Origin: Treponema sp.
GTDB taxonomy: Bacteria > Spirochaetota > Spirochaetia > Treponematales > Breznakiellaceae
DNA: 18,973 nt
NCBI GenBank assembly: GCA_031264475.1
Contig: JAISEA010000116.1
Coordinates: 1-18,973, forward strand
Direction of reading: 5' to 3'
In this document: piece by piece, positions 8,286-15,879 of the stretch
How the letters are laid out: each line of letters begins with the position of its first letter
Numbering within the stretch: position 1 is the first letter of the stretch
The notes under the pieces: model-generated
Database searches by the model: none
What the model was told of the DNA's origin: nothing
The model's input: only the letters and a program-made list of their open reading frames with translations
Translations under genes and position numbers: made by a program

Positions 8286-8440
8286 GCGCACCTTTCGGGT
8301 GTTTTAAAGCGCTCCGCCCCTTCTTCTAAATAATAACGAATAGGTTCCGCTTGCAAAGCAAGCGTAACCGTCAAGACGGGGACAGCGGCGCTCCCTTTCG
8401 GATAACACCCCGTGTGAAGTATTGAAACACCCGAAGGGTG
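8286..8440 (-). repeat. Modular hairpin repeat, copy 4 (minus), left arm of a 155-bp inverted pair
   Basis: Read on the minus strand from 8440 it gives CACCC-TTC-GGGTG, the AATACTTCACACGGGG block, the GCGCCGCTGTCCCCGTCTTG block, GACGGTTACGCTTGC..GCAAGCGGAACCT, TTTAGAAGAAGGGGCGG and a final ACACCC-GAA-AGGTGCGC. Compared with 9859-10013 it has the same length, no gaps and 10 mismatches by my count, three of which are the first hairpin's loop. Confidence 0.92.
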
Positions 8441-8443
8441 CCT

Positions 8444-9001
8444 GTGATAGAAATAGAATTAAAGGCGTGGATCGAGGATCCACAAAAGACAAAGGCGATT
8501 ATCTCTGACCTCGCGGTTTTCAAGCATGATTTTGAGAAAGAAGACGCGTACTGGTATCCGAGCAAACAGGACTCCGCTCTTCCGCATTTCGGCGTGCGCG
8601 TCCGCAAAGAAACCAACGGCGATGAAACACATACGCTCGTAACATTCAAAGTCAAGGAGAAACGAGGCGCGGTCGAGGTGAATGACGAGAAAGAATTCGA
8701 GGCGTCGGACAGTGAGCCGCTTGAAACTCTCCTCAATCTATTGGGGTTTCGAGTCGGGGCGCGAAAACATAAGAAAGGCTGGGCGTGGACAAGCGGTGAT
8801 ATTACCGCGGAACTCTGTGAAGTACACGGCTTAGGATGGTTCGTAGAATTGGAAATCCTCGCGCTTTCCGCGGACGAGCAAACCGTTAAAGACGCGCGAG
8901 ATCGTCTTTTGGCTTTTCTCAAGAAAATCCATGTCGGCGAAGACAAAATCGAAAGCCGTTACTACACAGAGATGTTGCGCCGTCTAAATAAGGAGGAATA
9001 A
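8444..9001 (+). CDS. CYTH-domain protein, class IV adenylate cyclase (CyaB)-like
   Basis: This is a small cytoplasmic enzyme of the CYTH superfamily (class IV adenylate cyclases, thiamine and inorganic triphosphatases), which bind a triphosphate in an eight-stranded tunnel. The hallmark ExExK motif is at the N-terminus (EIELKAW). Downstream are the basic VRVRK, TFKVKEKR, GWFVELEI and SRYYTEML stretches typical of CyaB. Length is about 186 residues, normal for CyaB. No ATG exists; GTG at 8444 has GAAGGG 5 nt upstream, and GTG at 8438 is the alternative. Both the start region and this ribosome site lie in or at the edge of repeat copy 4. The stop overlaps the next gene's ATG by one base (TAATG). 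cAMP production or triphosphate hydrolysis cannot be separated from sequence alone. Confidence 0.85.
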   Translation: MIEIELKAWIEDPQKTKAIISDLAVFKHDFEKEDAYWYPSKQDSALPHFGVRVRKETNGDETHTLVTFKVKEKRGAVEVNDEKEFEASDSEPLETLLNLLGFRVGARKHKKGWAWTSGDITAELCEVHGLGWFVELEILALSADEQTVKDARDRLLAFLKKIHVGEDKIESRYYTEMLRRLNKEE

Positions 9002-9876
9002 TGAAACCAATAACCTATACGCGCGTGAAACGAAAACTGATTCGGACTTTTTTCCGTGAGCAGTGGTCCCTTTTGCTTTTACCGGTCCGCAGGGATTATT
9101 TTCTAGAGGCTGGAAAGGAGCGCGCCTTGAAAGCAATCGTCCCACAGAGAGACATTCAGTGGGCTGACCCATTCATAGTGGAATGGGCTGGAAGGGTATA
9201 TATCTTTGTAGAGCAACAATACAAACATGAAAATGGGATATTGGGGTACGTTGAGTTGTTTCCAGACCTGAGTCATTCGGCGTTTACCTCGATTTTGGAA
9301 AAGCCCTACCATCTTTCTTTCCCAAACGTCTTTCGTTATGAAAACGAATGGTACATGATTCCTGAATCCCATGAGAACAAAACCATAGACCTCTACAAGG
9401 CGGTGGATTTTCCCGGCGTGTGGGAGTTTGAGGCTACGCTCATGCAGGGCGTTGACGCGGTTGATTCGGTCGTGTTCTTCCATGACGCGACGTATTGGTT
9501 GTTCACCAGCATTAAGGGAAAGTCCCACAACGATAATCTCCATCTTTTTTATGCGCCCACGTTCCCGACTCACGAATGGACTCCGCACCCGCAGAATCCG
9601 ATTTGCGACGGTCTAACGAACAGCCGCATGGCTGGCGCGGTTTCCTGCTGGGGGGGGGGGAGGATTTACCGTCCTGCGCAAAACTGCCTGAAAGACTACG
9701 GCAAAGAGACGAATATCAATGAAATTCTCGAACTAACGAAGACTGTATACAAAGAGCGAGTTGTCAAAACCATCTTACCGGAAAAAGAAATGAGCGCCGT
9801 CTGTACTCATACCTTGAATTTCAGCGAGAACTACACAGTCAGAGACATTAAGACCCGCCACCCGAAGGGTGTTTAA
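9001..9876 (+). CDS. GINT1-like beta-propeller protein, probably glycan-related
   Basis: The protein of 291 residues resembles the N-terminal beta-propeller domain found in glucosamine inositolphosphorylceramide transferase 1 (GINT1) and in bacterial polysaccharide or formyltransferase-associated proteins. Motifs in order are WADPFIVEW (54-62), FPNVFRYENEWYMIPES (107-123), IDLYKA, VDSVVFFHDATYWLFT (154-169), NLHLFYAP, and the GGGRIYRPAQNC segment (218-229). The propeller blades are visible as repeated W-Y-L/F-F strands. AGGAGG (8991-8996) before the overlapping TAATG sets the start and couples it to the CYTH gene. The last residues (HPKGV) come from repeat copy 5, so the natural end is near FSENYTVRDIKTR. 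Codons for W217-G220 form an 11-G run that could slip. The name rests on memory of motif patterns; the substrate is unknown. Confidence 0.65.
   Translation: MKPITYTRVKRKLIRTFFREQWSLLLLPVRRDYFLEAGKERALKAIVPQRDIQWADPFIVEWAGRVYIFVEQQYKHENGILGYVELFPDLSHSAFTSILEKPYHLSFPNVFRYENEWYMIPESHENKTIDLYKAVDFPGVWEFEATLMQGVDAVDSVVFFHDATYWLFTSIKGKSHNDNLHLFYAPTFPTHEWTPHPQNPICDGLTNSRMAGAVSCWGGGRIYRPAQNCLKDYGKETNINEILELTKTVYKERVVKTILPEKEMSAVCTHTLNFSENYTVRDIKTRHPKGV
9650..9660 (+). repeat. G11 tract inside the coding sequence
   Basis: Eleven consecutive G span codons 217-220 (TGG GGG GGG GGG). Gain or loss of one or two bases would shift the frame and remove the last quarter of the protein. Long G tracts control phase variation in some spirochaete surface genes (established for Treponema pallidum tpr promoters); here it is inference. 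Confidence 0.95.
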
Positions 9877-10058
9877 ATACTTCACACGGGGCGTTATAAG
9901 AAAGGGAGCGCCGCTGTCCCCGTCTTGACGGTTACGCTTGCTTTGCAAGCGGAACCTATTCATTATTATTTAGAAAAAGGGGCGGAGTGCTTTAAAACAC
10001 CCGAAAGGTGCGCTTGCACGCAAGCGGAACCTACTCGTTGTTAGAAGAAGGGGCGGCG
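9859..10058 (+). repeat. Modular hairpin repeat, copy 5, right arm of the 155-bp inverted pair
   Basis: CACCC-GAA-GGGTG (9859-9871) overlaps the 3' end of the GINT1-like gene, whose stop TAA is at 9874-9876. The modules then follow in the usual order to 10013. The copy continues with a partial second unit, GCTTGCACGCAAGCGGAACCT (from 10012) and GTTGTTAGAAGAAGGGGCGG (from 10038). Confidence 0.92.
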
Positions 10059-10397
10059 TACACAAGCGGAGCTTCCGCGTTGTCTGACACCACAAGCAAT
10101 ACAATAGTAGGAGGGGGCGCGTCTTTCCCTAAACGGAGGATGGCTCACAGGCGCCCTTGTGGTGCGCCCCCCTGTCTACGGTTCCCCCCTTCGGGGGTCT
10201 TCCGCCACCCCCCAAAAAAATCCCGAAGGTGGGACGGGGCAAGACGCTTTTAAAACACCCGAAGAGTGCGCCACCCCACCCAACCACCGCTTTCGACTTC
10301 GTGGTAAAATTCTCCGGACGTTTTTGTGTGTGTTGGATGTAAGGGAAATTGTTTGAAAAACCTGCGCTATTTTTTTACCAAAAAATAATTACGCCTC
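10059..10397. other. Non-coding stretch upstream of rubrerythrin with repeat fragments
   Basis: No gene is seen. GCGGA-GCT-TCCGC near 10065 and GGCGC..GCGCC near 10150-10168 form small hairpins. Positions 10164-10213 repeat the C-rich module of 647-699 with a C6 run in place of C11. A further ACACCC-GAA-GAGTG hairpin lies at about 10255-10267. The last 100 bases are AT-rich and precede the rubrerythrin promoter. An 81-residue frame across the repeats has no protein-like features. Confidence 0.6.
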
Positions 10398-10426
10398 TTG
10401 ACAAAATTTATATTAGGAATTATTAT
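10398..10426 (+). promoter_or_regulatory. Sigma-70-type promoter of the rubrerythrin gene
   Basis: TTGACA (10398-10403) is followed by a 17-bp spacer and TATTAT (10421-10426). The leader is about 65 nt and can form a weak GAAAAG/CTTTTC stem at about 10441-10465. GGAGG (10486-10490) lies six bases before the ATG. No PerR or Fur box is obvious. Confidence 0.85.
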
Positions 10427-10496
10427 TAATAAAGACACACGAAAAGACTAAAAAAGTGGCTTTTCGGGTCAAATATCAATATCATGGAGGATTTAT

Positions 10497-11048
10497 ATGG
10501 CTAATCTAAAAGGTAGCAAGACGGAACAGAATTTGCAGACGGCTTTTGCCGGGGAATCGCAAGCACGGGGCAAGTACTTCTATTTTGCGGCAAAGGCGCG
10601 GGAAGAAGGCTACGCGCACGTTGCGCGGATTTTTGAGGAAACCGCTAACAACGAATACGAGCACGCGAAAATCTGGTTTAAGTACTTGAATGGAATTGGC
10701 GGCACTGCGGATAACCTTAAAGCGGCGATAGCAGGCGAGAATTATGAGTCGACCGATATGTACGTCAATTTTGCAAAAACGGCAAGGGAAGAGGGATTTA
10801 TCGAAATTGCCGAACGGTTTGAACAGATTGCGGCAATTGAAAAATTGCACGAAGCCCGCTACAACAAACTGCTGGATAAATTGAGCAAAGACGCTCCGAC
10901 GAGTGATGATTTCCAGACATGGGAGTGCGTCAACTGTGGACACAACATCAACGCAAAAATAGCGCCGAACAAATGCCCTGTCTGTGGGTACGCGGATATT
11001 CCCTGGTCGGGAGCAACTGCATACGTGCCTAAGAAGAATGACTACTAA
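10497..11048 (+). CDS. rbr: Rubrerythrin
   Basis: Rubrerythrin is a cytoplasmic non-haem diiron peroxidase that reduces hydrogen peroxide in anaerobes, taking electrons from NADH through rubredoxin or a reductase. The 183 residues hold a ferritin-like four-helix domain with iron ligands E20, E53 and H56 (EYEH) in the first half and E81/E84 and E115/H118 (EKLH) in the second, then a C-terminal rubredoxin-like domain with CVNC (144/147) and CPVC (160/163). Length and domain order match classical rubrerythrin. It stands alone, with its own promoter and two hairpin terminators, so it is likely a monocistronic oxidative-stress gene. Its presence supports an anaerobic or microaerophilic lifestyle. 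Confidence 0.97.
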   Translation: MANLKGSKTEQNLQTAFAGESQARGKYFYFAAKAREEGYAHVARIFEETANNEYEHAKIWFKYLNGIGGTADNLKAAIAGENYESTDMYVNFAKTAREEGFIEIAERFEQIAAIEKLHEARYNKLLDKLSKDAPTSDDFQTWECVNCGHNINAKIAPNKCPVCGYADIPWSGATAYVPKKNDY

Positions 11049-11055
11049 AAAATGT

Positions 11056-11093
11056 AAGCCACACTAAAACCTTACGGGGTTTTGGTATGGCTT
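11056..11093 (+). terminator. First hairpin after rubrerythrin
   Basis: AAGCCACACTAAAACC (11056-11071) pairs with GGTTTTGGTATGGCTT (11078-11093) with one mismatch and one G-T pair, around the loop TTACGG. The T-tail is short (CTTTCT). Confidence 0.75.
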
Positions 11094-11101
11094 TCTGGAA
11101 G

Positions 11102-11162
11102 AGCAGGGGCAGAACAGAAATTACGCAACATGTGTTGCGCTGGTTCTCCCTGCTTTTCTTTT
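11102..11162 (+). terminator. Second, stronger terminator after rubrerythrin
   Basis: AGCAGGG (11102-11108) pairs with CCCTGCT (11148-11154), AGAAC (11111-11115) pairs with GTTCT (11143-11147), and an inner stem GCAACA/TGTTGC (11125-11138) sits in the loop. TTTTCTTTT follows directly, making this a good factor-independent terminator. Confidence 0.85.
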
Positions 11163-11232
11163 AAAACTTCCCTACTCATGGAGAGTAGCGGCGTAAATAT
11201 TCCCTATGGTTAACATGGCATAATTTAGTTTC

Positions 11233-11260
11233 TTGACAAAACCATACAAAATTTTATAAA
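11233..11260 (+). promoter_or_regulatory. Promoter of the acyltransferase gene
   Basis: TTGACA (11233-11238) is followed by a 16-bp spacer and TATAAA (11255-11260). The predicted start near 11267 leaves only about 12 nt before the ATG at 11279, so the leader is very short and holds just a weak CAGG ribosome site. Confidence 0.8.
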
Positions 11261-11278
11261 AAACAAAAAGCAGGTATT

Positions 11279-12166
11279 ATGGACGGATTATCATTAAAAG
11301 AGCGTTATGGGCATCTTTTTGGACAGCTTTCAAAGCTCTCTTACGCTCCGGCAAAAATTGATGAATTTAACGTGTACGAAGAAGGAAACCCGAACACCCG
11401 TAAAATGATTGACGCGATTATTGAAGAAAATCTGTTGCCCGGTTCACGACTTGAAGGGCGGGAACATTTTTTGGACTTTTTGAAACAGGTTAAGGCGGGG
11501 AAGCGTGGATTGCTCATGGCGGAACATTACAGCAACCTTGATTTACCGGTAATTTTTTATTTGTTGGAGCATGACGGCGAGGATTTTGGCAAGCAAATTG
11601 CCCAGCGAATTGTCGCCATCTCCGGTCTAAAACTGAACGAGCATGACCCGCTTGTAAGAGCTTATACTGAGGCGTTTACCCGTATCGTAATCTACCCCAG
11701 CCGGAGTCTCGCAAAAGTGACAGACCCGGAAGAAATTAACCGTGGCAAAAAAATCAACATGGCCGCCATGCGGGCGATGGAGATGACCCGACGGAACAAG
11801 CAGATAATAGCGGTTTTCCCCAGCGGCACACGTTTCAGACCCGGTAAGCCGGAAACAAAACGCGGTGTTCGTGAAATAGACTCATACCTCAGGATTTTTG
11901 ATGTAATGATATTCGTGTCGATCAATGGTTCATGCTTGCGCCTTTCTCCCGATAATCCTGAAGATATGCTTGCCGACCAGGTTTTCCATGACAAGGTTAT
12001 TGTCGCTTCAAGCCCCGTGATGGAGTGCAGACCGTTCCGTAACGCAATTCTTGCCTCTGTCGATCCGGCAAGCGGCGTTGACTTAAAACAGGTAACGGTA
12101 AATCGCGTGATGGAGTTGCTTGAAGAGCAACACCTAAAGTACGAAATGATAAAAATAGCGGAATAA
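11279..12166 (+). CDS. Glycerolipid acyltransferase (PlsC/GPAT superfamily)
   Basis: This is a membrane-associated or soluble acyltransferase that adds an acyl chain to glycerol 3-phosphate or lysophosphatidic acid in phospholipid synthesis. The 295 residues contain the catalytic HxxxxD motif (H83-D88 in AEHYSNLDLP) and the phosphate-binding motif FPSGTR (180-185), a variant of the common FPEGTR with Ser for Glu. It has no clear transmembrane helix, which is more like soluble GPAT-type enzymes than membrane PlsC, so I leave the symbol blank. It converges on pgsA with one base between stops. The two genes act in the same pathway, on opposite sides of the acyl-glycerol-phosphate/CDP-diacylglycerol step. 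Confidence 0.85.
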   Translation: MDGLSLKERYGHLFGQLSKLSYAPAKIDEFNVYEEGNPNTRKMIDAIIEENLLPGSRLEGREHFLDFLKQVKAGKRGLLMAEHYSNLDLPVIFYLLEHDGEDFGKQIAQRIVAISGLKLNEHDPLVRAYTEAFTRIVIYPSRSLAKVTDPEEINRGKKINMAAMRAMEMTRRNKQIIAVFPSGTRFRPGKPETKRGVREIDSYLRIFDVMIFVSINGSCLRLSPDNPEDMLADQVFHDKVIVASSPVMECRPFRNAILASVDPASGVDLKQVTVNRVMELLEEQHLKYEMIKIAE

Positions 12167-12173
12167 GCTATTT
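12153..12173. terminator. Possible bidirectional terminator between convergent genes
   Basis: AAATAGC (12153-12159) pairs with GCTATTT (12167-12173) around a 7-nt loop that contains the plus-strand stop codon; the minus-strand stop lies in the right arm. On the minus strand the stem is followed by TTATCATTT. The stem is short and AT-rich, so its strength is doubtful. Confidence 0.4.
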
Positions 12174-12761
12174 GCCTTCACCCTCTTTTTTTGAGAATAC
12201 CACTTCTTTAAAATTGAAAAGATAATCAGCCAAAGAAACGTAAGCCAATATTACACAAATTATCGCAAGTACGATAGCGATGCTCCGCGTAAAATCCGGC
12301 GTATCAATGCTAAGCCGCTTGCAACTTTCCAGCAGAAGCGTATAAAAACAAGTAACGATGTAGGTAACGGTTTTTGTCTTTCCACCTTTGCGCGCACCGA
12401 TGGTAATCCCTTTTTGGGTAGCCATAAGTCGCACAAAATTGATAACAAACTCACGGTACACTATCAATAGCAACGCGACAGGCGGTATATAACCGCTCAG
12501 AGTAAGGCAGAATAGTACCGTTATATTGAGTATTACATCGCAGAACGGATCGAAAAGTTTCCCGAAGTTGCTCACTTCGTTGCGTTTACGCGCATAATAG
12601 CCGTCAAAATAATCAGTAAGCTCGGCAAAGGCAAGTAGGGGTATCATCACGAACACCGATGCCACGCCAAAAAGCCCTGTCCATACGGGGATAAAGTACA
12701 AAATGAAGAATACGGGAGCAAGAAAGCCCCTAAGCCATGTAAATTTATCTGCCAAATTCAT
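12168..12761 (-). CDS. pgsA: CDP-diacylglycerol--glycerol-3-phosphate 3-phosphatidyltransferase
   Basis: This membrane enzyme transfers a phosphatidyl group from CDP-diacylglycerol to glycerol 3-phosphate, giving phosphatidylglycerol phosphate. The 197 residues start directly in an N-terminal helix (NLADKFTWLRGFLAP). The complete CDP-alcohol phosphotransferase signature is present: DYFDGYYAR (residues 50-58), then eight residues, then GKLFDPFCD. Five or six transmembrane helices are visible. The start is supported by AGGAG seven bases upstream. It lies 24 bases after dhaM and is probably the last gene of the glp/dha operon, drawing on the same glycerol 3-phosphate pool. A related CDP-alcohol transferase with another acceptor cannot be excluded, but the length and start resemble PgsA. 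Confidence 0.88.
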   Translation of the reverse strand: MNLADKFTWLRGFLAPVFFILYFIPVWTGLFGVASVFVMIPLLAFAELTDYFDGYYARKRNEVSNFGKLFDPFCDVILNITVLFCLTLSGYIPPVALLLIVYREFVINFVRLMATQKGITIGARKGGKTKTVTYIVTCFYTLLLESCKRLSIDTPDFTRSIAIVLAIICVILAYVSLADYLFNFKEVVFSKKEGEGK

Positions 12762-12785
12762 ACAAGCACTCCTGTCATTCCGGTT

Positions 12786-15251
12786 TTAACCGGCATCGTG
12801 CGCTAAAATATTCATAACTTCATCAAGAACAGAACATTTAACACAACGAAGGGCCGTTTTTTCGGCCTCTTTTTGAGAAATATCGGTAATCGCCCGTTTA
12901 ACAGGCCCTATCGCGCTTGGATTCATGCTCAACTCGGTTATACCCATGCCGATAAGCGCCACACTGAGGGCGGGATCGCCCGCCATTTCCCCACAGACAC
13001 TAACAGAAATACCTGCCTTGCGGGCGGCAGTAGCGGTCATACTGACAGCTCGTAAAACCGCAATCTGATACGTATTCGCCAGCTTTGACAATGCCGCATT
13101 CCCCCGCTCCGCCGCCATCACATATTGAGACAAGTCGTTGGAGCCGATACTAAAAAAGTCAGCAACTTTGGACAGTTGATCCGCCATCATAACCGCCGCC
13201 GGAGTTTCTACCATTATTCCAAACGGCACAGGCCACAGGTGTGGTCGGCCTTCTTTCTCTAGGCTTTCATGGGCTGCTTCAAGCATCTCCTTGCAGAATA
13301 ATACTTCCTCGACCGTACTTATCATGGGTGACATTATCTTTATCTCAAAGCCAACCGCAGCGCGCAGTATAGAGCGTAGTTGGCTCATAAAAAGCTGTCT
13401 TTCTTTTTGACAAAGCCTTATTCCGCGCACACCCAAAAATGGGTTATCCTCATTATGCTGATCCAGCCATGAGAGGGTTTTATCGCCACCTATGTCTAGA
13501 GTGCGAATCGTAACCGGATCATTGGGGAACAACGACAGTATTTCCTTAAGCATGGACTCCTGCATCTCCTCGTCGGGGGCAGCAGTACCGGAAAGAAAGA
13601 GAAATTCACTACGCAGAAGTCCTATACCTTCGGCGCTGTACGCGGCGGCCATCTTTGCGTCTCTTTTGCCGCCTACATTGGCGCGGATATATACCTTTAC
13701 TCCATCTGTTGTAACGGCGTCTTTTTTACTGTCCTTAAAGGACTGTTTCTTTTTTCCTTCCCAGACAGCAATTTTTTTTCTAAAATCGGCCTGTGTCCGT
13801 GAATCAGGATCGACCGTAACCGAACAATTTTTGCCGTCAATGATGATCAACGTTCCGTTTGCCGTGTTTTCATCGAGTCGGTAGCCCGATATGGCGGGAA
13901 TCCCTAGTGTTTTGGCTAGAATCGCGGCATGGGACGTTTCCCCACCCGTTTCAGTTAGAAAACCCCGAATTCTATTTTCAAAACGGACGATCATCGAAGG
14001 TTGTATTTCTTTCGCGGCAAGAATTATATTGTCTGTATCTTCGGCTTCAGTCCTATCGTCGCCAGTGAGCGCGGCAATCACGCTGGAGGCCACGTCGTTA
14101 ATATCGGCGGCTCTCTGTGGCAGGTAACTACCCGGCAATTTACGGTATTCCGCCGCCAGACTCTCCATCATTTGCTGATAAACATATGCGGCATCCAGTT
14201 TTTCAGCGGTGATAGTTTTTTTTACCTCGTCAATGAAGCTACCATCCGTGAGGATAAGTTTTTGAGCGGTGAAGATGCCCGCCTCGTCCTCTCGTCCGGT
14301 TTGAACAAAGTGTACCTCGTGTGCATCGAGTTCCGTTTTTACACGGGCAATAGCCACCTCAAAGCGGCAAATTTCGGCTTCTGTATTACTTACCGTCCGT
14401 TTCGGGCAGGCTACGGCCATATTTTCACGGTAAAGTCGCCCCATTCCAATTCCTGGTGCGAGGGATAGAGGCTTATCGGCAGAAATGGCGGCGATTTTAA
14501 GAGTGGCAGGCGGTTCGCCAAAGTTGTTTTCGGCAAGTTTTTGCAAGGCGGCGAGAGCCTCTTCCGCGTCATTCCCCGCAACCTGTATTTCAATTTCGTC
14601 CCCAAGCAGTATACCGAGCAAGGCAAGCTTATTGATGCTACGAGCCGACTCCGGTCCTCTATTCCTGCTACTGTTTTTTACCCGTATTTCCGCATTAAAT
14701 GGAGATATGGTGTTTACCAGCATTGCGGCGGGACGGGCATGAAGGCCGTTTTTCAGGCGTGATGTGAATCTGAATGACAGGTAAGAGGTAGCCACCTCTC
14801 CGGCGTGTTCCGTATCGCCACCTCTGTCTACCTGAATATCGCCATCCAGATCAAGCTGCTTGGGTACGAGCGCCGAGCAGGCTTCTTGCTTGACAACCTC
14901 AAGACTACCACCAGTTGCGATTTGAACCGCAGCGGCAACAGCACCCTCGACAAGAGGTGCGGAACATAGGCGGACACGGACCGCTCTTTTGTCGTCAAGG
15001 AATTCAAGGGCAGTCTTTGCACTCAATATAGCACTACCCAGATCCATAAGAACAAGGACACCGTCATCAGAATAGACCGAATCGACTGCCTCCATGATGT
15101 CCATAGCGTCTGTGCCAAGCTCGCCGTGGTCATCACCGGTACCGCCTGCCGCCGCCACCGGAATGTTTACAGCAGAAGAAACCTGCCGGGCAAGGCGCTC
15201 TGTTGCGAGAGCCAAATCCCGGCAATGTGAAACAAGAACTAATCCTACCAA
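12786..15251 (-). CDS. dhaM: DhaM with complete enzyme I: EIIA-HPr-EI phosphotransferase for dihydroxyacetone kinase
   Basis: This 821-residue cytoplasmic protein passes phosphate from PEP to the ADP held on DhaL. The domains are an EIIA-Man-like part (1-130; active H9 in LVSHC), HPr (about 155-245; H171 in GLHARPA), EI N-terminal part (about 262-480; active H441 in GGETSHAAI) and the EI C-terminal PEP-binding barrel (about 510-815) with GIGLLRSEF, TLDIGGDK, FGIMVETPAA, SIGSNDLSQY and the catalytic VCGEM (C753). The E. coli DhaM is much shorter and lacks the PEP-binding part, so it needs the general enzyme I; this one carries all steps. It starts at a TTG four bases after dhaL, the only in-frame start, with a weak GGA ribosome site, so translation probably depends on coupling. 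Confidence 0.94.
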   Translation of the reverse strand: MVGLVLVSHCRDLALATERLARQVSSAVNIPVAAAGGTGDDHGELGTDAMDIMEAVDSVYSDDGVLVLMDLGSAILSAKTALEFLDDKRAVRVRLCSAPLVEGAVAAAVQIATGGSLEVVKQEACSALVPKQLDLDGDIQVDRGGDTEHAGEVATSYLSFRFTSRLKNGLHARPAAMLVNTISPFNAEIRVKNSSRNRGPESARSINKLALLGILLGDEIEIQVAGNDAEEALAALQKLAENNFGEPPATLKIAAISADKPLSLAPGIGMGRLYRENMAVACPKRTVSNTEAEICRFEVAIARVKTELDAHEVHFVQTGREDEAGIFTAQKLILTDGSFIDEVKKTITAEKLDAAYVYQQMMESLAAEYRKLPGSYLPQRAADINDVASSVIAALTGDDRTEAEDTDNIILAAKEIQPSMIVRFENRIRGFLTETGGETSHAAILAKTLGIPAISGYRLDENTANGTLIIIDGKNCSVTVDPDSRTQADFRKKIAVWEGKKKQSFKDSKKDAVTTDGVKVYIRANVGGKRDAKMAAAYSAEGIGLLRSEFLFLSGTAAPDEEMQESMLKEILSLFPNDPVTIRTLDIGGDKTLSWLDQHNEDNPFLGVRGIRLCQKERQLFMSQLRSILRAAVGFEIKIMSPMISTVEEVLFCKEMLEAAHESLEKEGRPHLWPVPFGIMVETPAAVMMADQLSKVADFFSIGSNDLSQYVMAAERGNAALSKLANTYQIAVLRAVSMTATAARKAGISVSVCGEMAGDPALSVALIGMGITELSMNPSAIGPVKRAITDISQKEAEKTALRCVKCSVLDEVMNILAHDAG

Positions 15252-15255
15252 AATA

Positions 15256-15879
15256 TTATCCGAGTATTGTGGCGGCAGTTTGCAACAACAATGCGGTACT
15301 GGCCGCGCCTGGATCCTCGTGCCCTATGCTGCGCTCGCCAAGATAGCTGGCGCGGCCTTTTTTGGCCTGAAGCGGGATTGTAGCTTTTGCCCCTTCTTCC
15401 GCCGCGTCTGCGGCGGCCTTTAGAGCCTCTTTTATCTCGCCTCCTCTCGTGGATTTTAGTACGTCCAGGGCAGGAAACCATGCATCAAGCATCGTTTTAT
15501 CGCCTTTTTGCGCCCTGCCAAGCTGTTCTATTCCCTGTACACCTTTTTCAAGAGCGGCTATCCATGTATCCAGATCAATTTCCGCTTTACCGGCAAAAAC
15601 CGGGACGCAACGCAGGAAAAACGTACCGTATAGCGGACCAGAAGCACCACCCACCGTCTTTATCAGCGATGTAGAGACGGTTTTGAAGGCTCCGCTCATG
15701 TCTACAGGCGGAGCCGCGTCAATCGCGCCTGCCACCGCGCTAAAACCCCTCGCCATATTTACCCCGTGATCCCCGTCTCCAATATCGGAGTCGAGCTTCG
15801 AGAGGAAGTCCTTCTGCTCAGAGTATACAGTATCCAGCTTTTTTATCCAGTCAACAATCTGCCGTAGCGTTATCATCAT
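15256..15879 (-). CDS. dhaL: Dihydroxyacetone kinase, ADP-binding subunit DhaL
   Basis: DhaL holds a tightly bound ADP/ATP as cofactor and transfers phosphate from DhaM to dihydroxyacetone on DhaK. The helical-barrel fold shows the Mg-nucleotide motif LDSDIGDGDHG with its three key aspartates, the GGASGPLYGT loop, and the GRASYLGERSIGHEDPGA lid near the C-terminus. The chosen start is the ATG whose bases overlap the dhaK stop (ATGA, 15879-15876), with GGGGG just upstream; a TTG nine bases earlier is in frame but less likely. At 207 residues it is normal for the family. Confidence 0.95.
   Translation of the reverse strand: MMITLRQIVDWIKKLDTVYSEQKDFLSKLDSDIGDGDHGVNMARGFSAVAGAIDAAPPVDMSGAFKTVSTSLIKTVGGASGPLYGTFFLRCVPVFAGKAEIDLDTWIAALEKGVQGIEQLGRAQKGDKTMLDAWFPALDVLKSTRGGEIKEALKAAADAAEEGAKATIPLQAKKGRASYLGERSIGHEDPGAASTALLLQTAATILG

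Noticed and set aside
8371..8946. 191-codon minus-strand frame ending FTRGVIRKGAPLSPS
   Set aside because: It is antisense to the CYTH gene; only its end, read from the repeat, is notable, and the rest is low-complexity Ser/Arg-rich.
8286..10013. Insertion sequence or composite transposon
   Set aside because: No transposase is encoded and no target-site duplication is evident; kept only as a repeat-bracketed cassette.
10008..10253. 81-codon frame upstream of rubrerythrin
   Set aside because: It runs through repeat modules and C-rich sequence; the peptide is Arg/Pro/Gly-rich with no family pattern.
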